A stretch of DNA of 64,000 nt from an uncultured Anaerolineae bacterium (GTDB lineage Bacteria > Chloroflexota > Anaerolineae > CG2-30-64-16). Location: positions 1-64,000 of the forward strand of contig CAKZKT010000144.1 of assembly GCA_937124585.1 (NCBI GenBank), in the 5' to 3' direction. A model generated the notes under the pieces. That model was not told the DNA's origin. It saw nothing but the letters and a program-made list of their open reading frames with translations, and made no database searches. Made by a program: the position numbers and the translations under genes. Positions 36,417-45,919 of this stretch are shown here, in pieces. Position 1 is the stretch's first letter; each line of letters starts with the position of its first letter.

Positions 36417-37532
36417 TCAGCCCGCGGCCTCTTCGCCCTGAAACACGGCCAGGGCCGGACCCACGGCCAGGATCAGGATGAGCGCCATGAGCACGGCCGA
36501 AGTCAAACACCAGATACACACAGCCAGGATCACGGCCAGCTCGATGTAGGTCAGATACAGGGAAAAGAGCGCGCCGAAAAGCGCCATTGCCAGCAGCGCG
36601 ATCGGCGCATAGACAGCAAGCGACCCTGCACCACGGCGGCGCACCAGCCAGGCTGCCAGGATGGCGACATACCCCCCCATTCCGAGCAGCCCCACCGGCA
36701 CAACGCCGAACAGCTTCGCGTACGGGCTGGCCTGCACCGCGTTGCAGTCGCCTACCGGGCCGCAGACGGCCCGCACATTCTGCGTCTCCACGAAAGTCAG
36801 ATAGCCGGCCACGCCCAGGCCGATCAGGCTCAGCGCAGGGATCAACCAATCCATAGAATCCGGCAGGGTGGGCAACGAGCGACCGCTGCTGACTGCCGCC
36901 AACGCGGCCAGCGCGTAGATGATGGCGACCGCCAGCAGCACGGCGACCGCAGTCGCCAGCCCAAAGCCCTGCGCCACAGGCTGCTCTGCCGCTGCGCTGC
37001 GCTCGCCGACGGGCGCGAGCGCAGCCGAGGCGAGCGCGACGCCAGCCTGCACCGCGGCTGGCGTGGGCGTGGCCACGATGAAGGTCGCCAGATCAACGGC
37101 CGTGCGCGCCATATGCTCGGACAGGCCGGGCAGAGCCGGATAGTCCACACCGCCCGCGGCCAGATAGCGCTGAATCAGGTCGGGCAGTTCAGCCGGAATC
37201 TCCTGGCTTCCCACCAGAATGCGATCCCCGATGAACAACGCAGGCACACCCCGACGCTCGGCGGGCAGCCTGGCCGCCTCCTCGATCTGGCGGAAATAGG
37301 CGTAGTTCTCTCCGCTCGAAACCTCGATCATGGCGATCTGGAGTTGACTGCCGTACTGACGTTGCAGCGGCGCCAACGACCTTTCGATCACCGCATGACA
37401 ATGTCCGCAGCCCTCTGCCCAGAACAGCACGGCCCGCACGATCGGCTGCTGCGCGGCAGCCAATGGGCCGAGCGCAGCCAAAACCAGACTCAACCCCACC
37501 AACAACACAATCACCCGCCTTCGCATCATCAC
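36417..37532 (-). CDS. N-terminal thioredoxin-like domain fused to C-terminal VKOR domain
   Basis: LFWAEGCGHCHAVIERSLAPLQRQYG Trx-like CxxC; then MDWLIPALSLIGLGVAGYLTFVET...VCGPVGDCNAVQASPYAKLFGVVPVGLLGMGGY...CIWCLTSA. Confidence 0.88.
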   Translation of the reverse strand: MMMRRRVIVLLVGLSLVLAALGPLAAAQQPIVRAVLFWAEGCGHCHAVIERSLAPLQRQYGSQLQIAMIEVSSGENYAYFRQIEEAARLPAERRGVPALFIGDRILVGSQEIPAELPDLIQRYLAAGGVDYPALPGLSEHMARTAVDLATFIVATPTPAAVQAGVALASAALAPVGERSAAAEQPVAQGFGLATAVAVLLAVAIIYALAALAAVSSGRSLPTLPDSMDWLIPALSLIGLGVAGYLTFVETQNVRAVCGPVGDCNAVQASPYAKLFGVVPVGLLGMGGYVAILAAWLVRRRGAGSLAVYAPIALLAMALFGALFSLYLTYIELAVILAVCIWCLTSAVLMALILILAVGPALAVFQGEEAAG

Positions 37533-37568
37533 CCCTCGTACTCGCGCTTACAATTCGACAATCACCGG

Positions 37569-39053
37569 TCAGGGCAGGGCAGCAGCGGGCCGACCGGCGG
37601 ACCGAAGCCGCACCCTCTGCCGGGGCATCAGCCATTGGCCCAGGCCGAGCGCGGCCACCAGGCCGAATCCGCCGGCATACAGCGCCAGAAAAGGAATCGC
37701 GCCATAGCTCCCGCGCAGGGCGGCGAGGACAATCCCGGCGACTGCGTACAGCGCCAGCACTGCCTCGCCGATGATCGTCCAATCAGGTCGCAGACGATAA
37801 ATGCTGTCGGCCCAACACCCCTGTCGGCCCTCCAGGCAAAACTTGGGCGTGCGCGCGAAGACGCCGCCCCGACGGATGATCCCCTGCCACACGGCCCGGC
37901 TGGTGCTCCAGGCAATACCGGTGCCGATCAGAACGATCAGCGGCAGATAGAGGATTCGCCGCGGCCAGTCATCGTGCAGCGCGCGCTGCGCCACCGTGTA
38001 GAGCACCGGCGGCGCCATACTGACGAAGATCAGCACAGCCAACGGAATCTGCAGCGACCGGCCCGACCAGATCAACGGCAGCGACAGCAAAAGCACGCCG
38101 AGCATCAACGGATGGGTGAAATAGGATGCGATGTGCAGAAGGGCCGCTAGCTTCTGAGACAAACGCAAGTCGCTACGCAGGAGCTGCGGCCCCAGCTTGC
38201 GCAAACATTGCGTAGAGCCCTGCGCCCAGCGCGCTTGTTGACGTTTGAAGGCATCTATCTGGGGCGGCAGTTCGGCGGGCGCTTCTACATCCGGCAGGTA
38301 GAGCGACTTCCAGCCGGCCAGTTGTGCCCGATAGCTCAGGTCCATGTCCTCGGTCATGGTATCGGCCTGCCAGCCGCCCGCCGAGATCACGGCCTGCCTG
38401 CGCCACACGCCGCCGGAGCCATTGAAATTGATGAGCAGGCCCGACCGGTTGCGGCCGGTCTGTTCGACGACGAAATGCGCGTCGAGCGCCAGCGACTGGG
38501 CACGCGTGAACGCCGAGTATTGCTCGTTCAAATGCGTCCAGCGCGTTTGGAGCATGCCCACATCGGGCCGGTCCACCAGATACGGGATCACCCGGCGCAG
38601 GAAGTGAGGCGACGGCACGAAATCGGCATCAAAAATGGCCAGAAACTCGGCATCTGTCTGCGTCAGACCGGCAGCCAGCGCGCCTGCCTTGAAGCCATTG
38701 CGCTCGGTGCGATGCAGCACTTGCACGTTCACTCCACGTGCCCGATGATGGGCCGCGCGCGCCTCGGCCAGGGCCGTGGTATCGTCGGTCGAATCGTCCA
38801 ACACCTGGATCTCCAGCCGCTCGCGCGGATAGTCCAGGGCTGCTGCAGCATCAATCAAACGTTCGACGACGTGGCGCTCGTTAAAAATCGGCAACTGAAC
38901 CGCCACCGTCGGCCAGTCGCGGCCGGTCATATCGGCCTGGGTCGGCCGGTCGGAACGGTGGCGCAAATACAGATACGTCAAGATGAACGCCTGCACTCCG
39001 TAAAGAGCCAGCCAAAACGCCATGGCTGCGTTCATCACCTGCAACAGCGTCAA
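37569..39053 (-). CDS. GT2 glycosyltransferase, cellulose synthase-like
   Basis: VAVQLPIFNERHVVERLIDAAAALDYPRERLEIQVLDDSTDDT...FDADFVP...TEDMDLSYRAQLAGW...QQARWAQG. Confidence 0.88.
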   Translation of the reverse strand: MTLLQVMNAAMAFWLALYGVQAFILTYLYLRHRSDRPTQADMTGRDWPTVAVQLPIFNERHVVERLIDAAAALDYPRERLEIQVLDDSTDDTTALAEARAAHHRARGVNVQVLHRTERNGFKAGALAAGLTQTDAEFLAIFDADFVPSPHFLRRVIPYLVDRPDVGMLQTRWTHLNEQYSAFTRAQSLALDAHFVVEQTGRNRSGLLINFNGSGGVWRRQAVISAGGWQADTMTEDMDLSYRAQLAGWKSLYLPDVEAPAELPPQIDAFKRQQARWAQGSTQCLRKLGPQLLRSDLRLSQKLAALLHIASYFTHPLMLGVLLLSLPLIWSGRSLQIPLAVLIFVSMAPPVLYTVAQRALHDDWPRRILYLPLIVLIGTGIAWSTSRAVWQGIIRRGGVFARTPKFCLEGRQGCWADSIYRLRPDWTIIGEAVLALYAVAGIVLAALRGSYGAIPFLALYAGGFGLVAALGLGQWLMPRQRVRLRSAGRPAAALP

Positions 39054-39071
39054 AAGACACCCCCGTCCGAC

Positions 39072-40196
39072 TCAATGTGACCGCAGCAGGCGACCGAGGG
39101 CGCCGAGCAGGGTCACCACATTTTCGGAGCGGGCGGAATAGCCCATCAGCCCGATGCGCCACAGCTTGCCTCGCAGCGCGCCCAACCCGCCGGCGATCTC
39201 GATGTTGTATTCCTCCAGCAAACGACGCCGGATCGTCAGGTCATCCACGCCGTCAGGCACGACCACCGTGGTCAGCGTAGCCAGGCGGTTTTCGGCCGGG
39301 ACGAACAGGCGCAGGCCTAGCTCGGCCAGGCCTTCCCACAGCAGCTGCGCCACGGCCGCGTGACGCGCGAAACGCGCCGGTAGCCCCTCCGCGACCGTCA
39401 TGCGCAGGGCCTCCAGCATGGCATATTGCAGGCTGATCGGCCCGGTGTGATGGTAAACGCGCTCTGTGCCCCAGTACTTCTGAATCAACGTCAGGTCGAG
39501 ATACCAGCTTTGAACTTTGGTCTTGCGCGCCTTCAGCACATTCTCGGCCCGCGGGCCAATGGTGATCGGCGCCATGCCGGGCGGCACGCTCAGGCACTTC
39601 TGCGAACCGGTATAGCAGATGTCAATGCCGAGTCGGTCCACGGGCAGATCTACGCCGGCCAGCGAAGCCACGGAATCCACCAGCAACAGGCCGCCATAGC
39701 GATGGACGATCTCGGCGATCTCGGCCAGAGGCTGGCAGACGCCGGTAGAGGTCTCGCCATGGACGAGGGCGACCACTTTTGCCGGCCGCGTGCGCAGCAC
39801 CTCTTCGACCTGGGCCGGTCGGATGGGCTCACCCCACGCCGCGTCGACGCGGCGCACATCCGCTGTGACGCGGCTGACGATCTCCACCATGCGTTCGCCG
39901 AAGAAGCCGGCCACACAGATCAGAGCCGGGTCGCCGGGCTCCAGAAAATTAGACAGCGCGGCCTCCATGCCGGCGCTGCCGGTGCCGGGCAGCGTGAATG
40001 TCAGGCGATTTTCGGTCTGAAAAACCTGGCGCAGGAGGGCCTGCGTCTCATCCATGATGGCGAAAAACTGCGGATCCATATGGCCGACGACCGGCGTGGC
40101 CATCGCCCGCAACACGCGCGGATGAACCATGCTCGGCCCAGGCCCCAGCAACAGTCGTGGCGCGCTGATCAAGTCGGCGGAATAGGCGTTGCTCAT
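39072..40196 (-). CDS. alanine--glyoxylate aminotransferase family (class V PLP)
   Basis: LLLGPGPSMVHPRVLRAM; GTGSAGMEAALSNFLEPGD; LLVDSVASLAGVDLPVD; DICYTGSQKCLSVPPG. Confidence 0.92.
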   Translation of the reverse strand: MSNAYSADLISAPRLLLGPGPSMVHPRVLRAMATPVVGHMDPQFFAIMDETQALLRQVFQTENRLTFTLPGTGSAGMEAALSNFLEPGDPALICVAGFFGERMVEIVSRVTADVRRVDAAWGEPIRPAQVEEVLRTRPAKVVALVHGETSTGVCQPLAEIAEIVHRYGGLLLVDSVASLAGVDLPVDRLGIDICYTGSQKCLSVPPGMAPITIGPRAENVLKARKTKVQSWYLDLTLIQKYWGTERVYHHTGPISLQYAMLEALRMTVAEGLPARFARHAAVAQLLWEGLAELGLRLFVPAENRLATLTTVVVPDGVDDLTIRRRLLEEYNIEIAGGLGALRGKLWRIGLMGYSARSENVVTLLGALGRLLRSH

Positions 40197-40239
40197 GTTG
40201 GCTCCTTCACAGGTAAAAAGTAGCTCGCAAAACAAACCC

Positions 40240-40268
40240 ATTGTAGTCGTGCCGATGCGAGTTGTCAA
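40240..40268 (-). promoter_or_regulatory. sigma70-type promoter for aminotransferase
   Basis: Minus strand TTGACA-N17-TACAAT. Confidence 0.75.
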
Positions 40269-40318
40269 AGACCCGACCGTGCCCCTTCTGGGTCGGCCGC
40301 CCGGCTGTATCATCAGGT

Positions 40319-40347
40319 TTGCACAAATCGGCGGCACCCGTTACACT
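40319..40347 (+). promoter_or_regulatory. sigma70-type promoter for UbiA gene
   Basis: TTGCAC-N17-TACACT. Confidence 0.6.
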
Positions 40348-40441
40348 GGCAGCAGCGATCGTGCCCGGCCGCGTTCCGGCCGGCAGGTGGCTCGGCGCGA
40401 ACAAGACTCCGAAAGATCGTAACTGAAAGGGGATTTGTGCG

Positions 40442-41467
40442 GTGCGCAATTATCTGAACGGCATCCTGCGCTTGACTCGTTATCGAGAATACATCTGGTT
40501 CGTGATGGTGACCACCTCTCTGGGAGTGATCGCGGCATACGGCCCGGTGGATTGGCGACTGGTGGTCGTCGTGCTGGCCAACGAGCTGGCGGTCGGCTTT
40601 GCGTTCATGATCAACGACGTGGAGGATGCCGCTGACGATGCGCTCGATCCGGGCAAACGGCAGCGGAATCCTGTCTCGGCCGGCTTGCTGACCCGCCGAA
40701 CGGCCTACGCGGCCTCTGCCGTCGTCGCCGCCCTCTCGACGGCGCTTTTCGCCCTACTCGGCCGCGGCCCGTTCCTGGTGGGCGCGGCCAGCCTGGTGAT
40801 CGCGTTCCTCTACTCCTGGCGCCCCATCCGGCTGAAAGCGATCCCCTTCATAGATCTGGTCTCGCACGCGTTGATGCTGGCCGGCCTGCAATTCATCGCA
40901 AGTTATGTCACCTTCAGCGAGACGTTCGGGCCGCGCTTCTACTGGCCGTTGGCGATGGTGTTGGCGATCAGCGTTTACGGCGAGCTGTACAACGAATTGC
41001 GCGACCTGGAGGGGGATGAACGGGCCGGCGTCACGCACACGGCCAGTCGGCTGGGCGCCGGCACGGCGCGCCGGCTGGCAGCTGTGTGCGCGCTGTGCGG
41101 GGTGCTCGCGGCATTCATCGTGCTCTTCTTCGTGCAGCTGGTGCCGCCATGGGTGATAGGGCTGTCGGCGTTCGTGGCGATCGTGCTGCTGGCGCGGCCG
41201 ATCTGGCTGCTAAAACGGCAAGGCGGCCTCAGCCGCCGACCTGCTTTCGTGGCCGCGCAGGCTCCCCTGCACAAGCCCGTCGAGATCGCGGCCGCGTTGG
41301 CGCTGAGCGTACGCCTGGTCGGCCCCTGGCTCAACACCGTGGCCCATGCCATGAGCACCGCGCTGCTCCAGAGTCCGCTCGGCGTGCTCATCACCTCTTC
41401 GCCCTGGACCCAACAACTCCAGCGCGTCTGGCAACTGCAAACCGAACAACTGCTCCGGCTTTTCTAG
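40442..41467 (+). CDS. UbiA-family prenyltransferase
   Basis: FAFMINDVEDAADDALDPGKRQRNPVSAGLL Asp-rich motif; second motif YNELRDLEGDERAGVTH; GTG start. Confidence 0.85.
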   Translation: MRNYLNGILRLTRYREYIWFVMVTTSLGVIAAYGPVDWRLVVVVLANELAVGFAFMINDVEDAADDALDPGKRQRNPVSAGLLTRRTAYAASAVVAALSTALFALLGRGPFLVGAASLVIAFLYSWRPIRLKAIPFIDLVSHALMLAGLQFIASYVTFSETFGPRFYWPLAMVLAISVYGELYNELRDLEGDERAGVTHTASRLGAGTARRLAAVCALCGVLAAFIVLFFVQLVPPWVIGLSAFVAIVLLARPIWLLKRQGGLSRRPAFVAAQAPLHKPVEIAAALALSVRLVGPWLNTVAHAMSTALLQSPLGVLITSSPWTQQLQRVWQLQTEQLLRLF

Positions 41468-41502
41468 CGCTCTGATGCCGTTGCTGAGCTGGCCATCGCC
41501 TC

Positions 41503-42033
41503 TCAATCGCTCTCGCGCGCCAGCAACCGCACCACCCGACTGAGCGCCAGGATCGCCACGAAGCCGAGGATCAACATCACCGTCAGGTTGAGCTTGAGTT
41601 GAATGGCCTGCCCGGCCCAGCTGAGACCCAGGCCAATGCCGGCAACGACTGCCAGGCGGAGCAGATGACGGCGCTCCAGCTCGGCGGTCTCAGCGACACC
41701 GGCCTCGGCGTGATTGGCCGCGCCGGATGCCGTCTCGACCACGGCCAGCCGGCCGGCGAACCGATCTAGGTCCCAGGCGGCGAGAGCCGCGACGAGACAG
41801 AGGGGCGCCCAAAACGCGGCGGCCGGGAGCGCGACGCCGGCGGCTGCCAGCAGGATGAAACCGAGGAATAACAGCGAGGGCAGTCCTCGCCAGCCGCGGC
41901 GCAGGGCCACCAGCCACAAACCGGCCAGCGCAGCGCCGATCACACCGATCTGCCAGGCGCCGACCACGGCGTAGCCTGCCGTCGCTGCGGCACCGGCAAC
42001 CACGACACAAAAAATGACTGCGCGAACAATCAT
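41503..42033 (-). CDS. hypothetical membrane protein
   Basis: 176 aa, about six hydrophobic segments, adjacent to DUF58 gene. Confidence 0.6.
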   Translation of the reverse strand: MIVRAVIFCVVVAGAAATAGYAVVGAWQIGVIGAALAGLWLVALRRGWRGLPSLLFLGFILLAAAGVALPAAAFWAPLCLVAALAAWDLDRFAGRLAVVETASGAANHAEAGVAETAELERRHLLRLAVVAGIGLGLSWAGQAIQLKLNLTVMLILGFVAILALSRVVRLLARESD

Positions 42034-42049
42034 CGGCGGCCTCCTGCCA

Positions 42050-43345
42050 TCAACGCACAGGGCGGGCCTGCCGGGGCAGCCGGCCCAACGTCGTCAACAC
42101 GGCCTGATCCAGCGGCCGTTCCACCGGCCAATCCACCACCTGGATACCGGCCTGGCGCAGCCGTCTCAACAGGATCGCGCGCTCGAGGCGGGCGAATCGC
42201 GTGGCGATCGCCACATGCTCGGCATGCTTTGCATCGACGCGCAGCCCTTTACTCTCAAAGGCGATCGGATCTGGGCTGATGATCAGCACCTCGTAGCCGT
42301 GCGCGCGCAGCCGGATCAAAGTGCCCAGATCCTCCTGGCATAGCGGACTGACCAGCACGATCTGGGAGCGAGGCGGGAAAAGGCGCGTCGGCAGGTAGTC
42401 GAGGGTCTCGAAGATGTCGCTTTCACCGGTCTGAGCGCGAGCCAGGGCCTGGAAGATGCGTTCTCGCTGCAACCGGCCATAGCCGGGGACAACCCAGGTG
42501 AGTCCGGCGCCGTAGGTCAACAGCGCCACGCGATTGTTGTCGCGCAGGAATGTATCGGCCAGAGAGGCGGTAGCCCGCACCGCGTGCTCAAACAGCGAAT
42601 CTTCGCCTACCCACAGGTCATGGCGCTGCCGCGCGTCGAGGATCAGGCCGACATCGGCGATGCGTTCCTGTTCGAACTCGTTCGTGAAGATGCGCCTGGG
42701 GTGCCGGGCCGTCGCGTGCCAGTTCACCCAGCGCAGCGAATCGCCGTACTGATACTCGCGCACGCCGTAGAAATTCACGCCCGGGCCGGCAATGCGCGCC
42801 GGGATCAGGCCGGTGCTGGCGCGCGTGCGCAGCGGCCGGATGGCCACCTGGCGCATGCGGGGGGCTTCGGGCAAGACGACGAAGCTGGCCGGCGCCGAAA
42901 GCTGTGCCTGACGCCGAAACAGCCCCAGGTGATCGGCTGCCGTCACCTGCACCTTTTGGAACTGGTAACGGCCCCGTGCTCCCAGCACCGTGTACGCGAT
43001 CTCCAGCGTCTTACCCGGCGGCAACAAGACGACCCGGCTCGTCTGGCCATCGCGCAACTTCAGCCCGCGCGGGACGCTGTCCTCGATCAGAACTTCCTCG
43101 AGTCGGGCCCCTTCGTTGAAGAGGGTGAGCTTCACCTCGACCGGCACGCCCGGCATGACGCGGTCGGCGCTCAAGCTGCGCGTTGCCTGCAGGCGGGGCG
43201 GGTCGGGAGCGTAGAGCAAGGCCGCGCCCAGGTAGACAATGAGGGGCAGACTCAACGCCACCAGCCCACCGTTCAGGCCAGCCAGGCCGATCAGCAACAG
43301 GCAATAGGCGACGCCGGCCAGCAGGAAAAACCGGCCCACGGTCAC
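42050..43345 (-). CDS. DUF58 domain-containing protein
   Basis: GVREYQYGDSLRWVNWHATARHPRRIFTNEFEQERIADVGLILDAR. Confidence 0.9.
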   Translation of the reverse strand: MTVGRFFLLAGVAYCLLLIGLAGLNGGLVALSLPLIVYLGAALLYAPDPPRLQATRSLSADRVMPGVPVEVKLTLFNEGARLEEVLIEDSVPRGLKLRDGQTSRVVLLPPGKTLEIAYTVLGARGRYQFQKVQVTAADHLGLFRRQAQLSAPASFVVLPEAPRMRQVAIRPLRTRASTGLIPARIAGPGVNFYGVREYQYGDSLRWVNWHATARHPRRIFTNEFEQERIADVGLILDARQRHDLWVGEDSLFEHAVRATASLADTFLRDNNRVALLTYGAGLTWVVPGYGRLQRERIFQALARAQTGESDIFETLDYLPTRLFPPRSQIVLVSPLCQEDLGTLIRLRAHGYEVLIISPDPIAFESKGLRVDAKHAEHVAIATRFARLERAILLRRLRQAGIQVVDWPVERPLDQAVLTTLGRLPRQARPVR

Positions 43346-44307
43346 ACTCCGACGACGACCGGCACTGCGACCGAGCGCATCACATCAGTGATGATATCGT
43401 CGGCCGCCTGCCGGGTGAGCCAAAGATCGGGCTCCAGGATCAAACGATGAATGAGCACGGGCTTGACGAACAGCTTGACATCATCGGGCAGCACGTAATC
43501 GCGGCCCTGCATGGCGGCCCAGGCGCGCGCCAGCTTGAGCAGCGCCAGCGAGCCGCGCGGGCTGGCGCCCACGGCCACCTGACGACGCTTGCGGGTGGCC
43601 GTCACCAGCTCGATCATGTAGCGCTCGACGTCATCGTCCACATGCACCTGCTCCACCGCCTCGCGCAGTGCCAGCAGCTCGGCGGCGTCGGTGATCTGGC
43701 GCAGGTCTACCTCATCGCGCTGCCGCGCGCGGCGGCGCCGCAGGATCTCCTGTTCCTCTTCCGGAGCCGGATAGCCGACCGAGAGCTTCATGATGAAGCG
43801 GTCGAGCTGCGCTTCGGGCAGGGGGAACGTGCCCTCGTATTCGATGGGGTTTTGCGTCGCCAGCACGATGAACGGTTCGGGCAGGCGCATGGTCTCCCCT
43901 TCCAGCGTCACCTGATATTCCTGCATTGCCTCCAGCAGCGCGGACTGGGTTTTCGGCGAGGCACGGTTGATCTCATCGGCCAGGATGATGTTGGCGAAGA
44001 TCGGCCCTGGCCGCAGGACGAAGCGATTCTGATCGCGATTGAAAACATAGCCGCCGGTGATGTCGCCCGGCAACAGATCGGGGGTGAATTGAATGCGCTT
44101 GAACTCCAGGCCCAACGCGGCCGCGAAGCTTTTGGCGATCATCGTCTTCGCCAGGCCGGGATAATCCTCCAACAATACGTGGCCGCCCGAAACCAACGCA
44201 GCGGCCATCAGTTTCTCCAGGAGCGGTCGTTTGCCGACGATGGCCCGTTCTACCTCACGGATCACCTGTTCGCTCTTGGCTGCCACTTGCCGAATGCTAA
44301 TCGTCAT
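43342..44307 (-). CDS. moxR: MoxR family AAA+ ATPase
   Basis: SGGHVLLEDYPGLAKTMIAKSFA; FNRDQNRFVLRPGPIFANIILADEINRASPKTQSALLEAMQEYQVT. Confidence 0.93.
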   Translation of the reverse strand: MTISIRQVAAKSEQVIREVERAIVGKRPLLEKLMAAALVSGGHVLLEDYPGLAKTMIAKSFAAALGLEFKRIQFTPDLLPGDITGGYVFNRDQNRFVLRPGPIFANIILADEINRASPKTQSALLEAMQEYQVTLEGETMRLPEPFIVLATQNPIEYEGTFPLPEAQLDRFIMKLSVGYPAPEEEQEILRRRRARQRDEVDLRQITDAAELLALREAVEQVHVDDDVERYMIELVTATRKRRQVAVGASPRGSLALLKLARAWAAMQGRDYVLPDDVKLFVKPVLIHRLILEPDLWLTRQAADDIITDVMRSVAVPVVVGV

Positions 44308-44974
44308 GCTCTTTCTCCAGTTGTCCCTCGAGGAATTGGGCGATGAGAACCGGCTCCACGTTCAGAGGGGAATGATCGCGCGCCGGATGTCGCAGGTGCG
44401 CCAGCCTGGACCGCAGGTCGTGCGGCTGCCAGGGCGGCGTGGCCAGACCCGATTGCAGATACGCGGTGATGGCAGGCGGCGCGTCGAGCAGTTCGATGTA
44501 TTGGCTACGATCGCGCGGGGCCACGCCGGCCCGATCACGATAGGCCAGAAATTCCAGGGCCAGAGCGGCCAGGTCGCGCGCCAGGCGCCAGCGGAAATAC
44601 TCGCCGTGCTCGCTGGCTTCAATCCGGCCCATCCACGATCGAATTGCGCCGGCAGTCAGGTGCAGGTCTGGCCGTTCGATGGGTTCGGGCCGGGGCCGGG
44701 TGCGCAGGCTGCGGCCGGCGATCACCAGGGCGATGATCAGGAACCATCCCCACCATAGCCAGCCGGGCACGCTGCGAAACACCAGATCGGCCAGCCAGGC
44801 CAGATAGAGGAGCGGCATGACGATCGAGGTGCGCGCCACGCCCTGCAGCGCCATGCCCAAGATGATCACCAGGATCAGCCCCAGGAAAAACAGGCCGACG
44901 AGCAGGATCCGACCGGACGGCTGGAGTCTCTGGGGCTCTGCGCCGGGCAGCTCGACAGGGGATCGGTCGGTCAT
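44297..44974 (-). CDS. hypothetical membrane protein of MoxR/DUF58 locus
   Basis: 225 aa, two TM segments then soluble tail; overlaps neighbours. Confidence 0.65.
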   Translation of the reverse strand: MTDRSPVELPGAEPQRLQPSGRILLVGLFFLGLILVIILGMALQGVARTSIVMPLLYLAWLADLVFRSVPGWLWWGWFLIIALVIAGRSLRTRPRPEPIERPDLHLTAGAIRSWMGRIEASEHGEYFRWRLARDLAALALEFLAYRDRAGVAPRDRSQYIELLDAPPAITAYLQSGLATPPWQPHDLRSRLAHLRHPARDHSPLNVEPVLIAQFLEGQLEKEHDD

Positions 44975-45903
44975 GGCTGGCCCGCTCCAACCGAAATCGG
45001 TGCCGGCCGCGGTGCGGCCTCGCCGACCAGGTCACGACAGGCATCGGCGATGGCCGTCAGGCAGGCGATCGCCCGGCGTCCTTCCCACGGGCCCAGCTCT
45101 TTGGCGCCGTAGCGCACCTCCTCGAAGAGCTGGGTCAGGTCGTGCACCGGTTCTCCCGGCAGGCCGGCGTGCCGGAGTTGTGCTTCGAATTCATGGGGGG
45201 TCATGGCGCGCTCGCGCTGCAGGCCGCGCGCCTCGCGCACGATGCGGCTCATCTCCACATAGCAGCGGATCACCGTGTGGCGCAAGTCGCCGCCGGCCTC
45301 GATCTCTTCGCGCGCGGCTTCGGCTTTCTCGGCCAGTTCCACGAGGACGCCCTCCGCTTCAGGCCGGCGCCGGCGATTCAAGAACGCCCAGATCAAGCCG
45401 ACGGAAAGCGCCGTGACGAAGATCGCCAGCACGAAGCTGACCAGGATGACCAGCCACTGCGGCGCAACGGCGTTGAATTCGGCGACCGGCGGACCGCCAA
45501 CTTCCCCGGCCAGACCTCGCATGCCCAGGCCAGCCAGGAAATCGTTCTCCTGTTCGCCGAAGCGCATCTGCCGGCGCAGCAGATAGATGAGGCCGAGAAA
45601 AACGCCGAAGACGATCAGGTTCTGCAGCACCCGGCGCCGCGCCTCCGGCGAGATGATCAGGTAGAAGATAGAGAAGGGAAGCAGCGCCAGCGTCAACAGG
45701 AGCAGGCCGCGCAGCAGCAATCTGACGAACGGCGGCAGGTCGGGCGACATGCCGGCCGGCGGAGGGCGCACGGTCATGCCCGTGCCGAATGCGAACGGCT
45801 CGCCCGGCGAGAATTCCACCTGGGCCAAGCTGGCCGCCAGGATCAGGATCGCCGCAATGGCGACTCCGAGCGCAACGAGAATCCACAGTTGACGCCGGCG
45901 CAT
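44971..45903 (-). CDS. DUF4129-containing membrane protein
   Basis: GGDLRHTVIRCYVEMSRIVREARGLQRERAMTPHEFEAQLRHAGLPGEPVHDLTQLFEEVRYG. Confidence 0.8.
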   Translation of the reverse strand: MRRRQLWILVALGVAIAAILILAASLAQVEFSPGEPFAFGTGMTVRPPPAGMSPDLPPFVRLLLRGLLLLTLALLPFSIFYLIISPEARRRVLQNLIVFGVFLGLIYLLRRQMRFGEQENDFLAGLGMRGLAGEVGGPPVAEFNAVAPQWLVILVSFVLAIFVTALSVGLIWAFLNRRRRPEAEGVLVELAEKAEAAREEIEAGGDLRHTVIRCYVEMSRIVREARGLQRERAMTPHEFEAQLRHAGLPGEPVHDLTQLFEEVRYGAKELGPWEGRRAIACLTAIADACRDLVGEAAPRPAPISVGAGQP

Positions 45904-45919
45904 TGTAGACAACTCGCTC

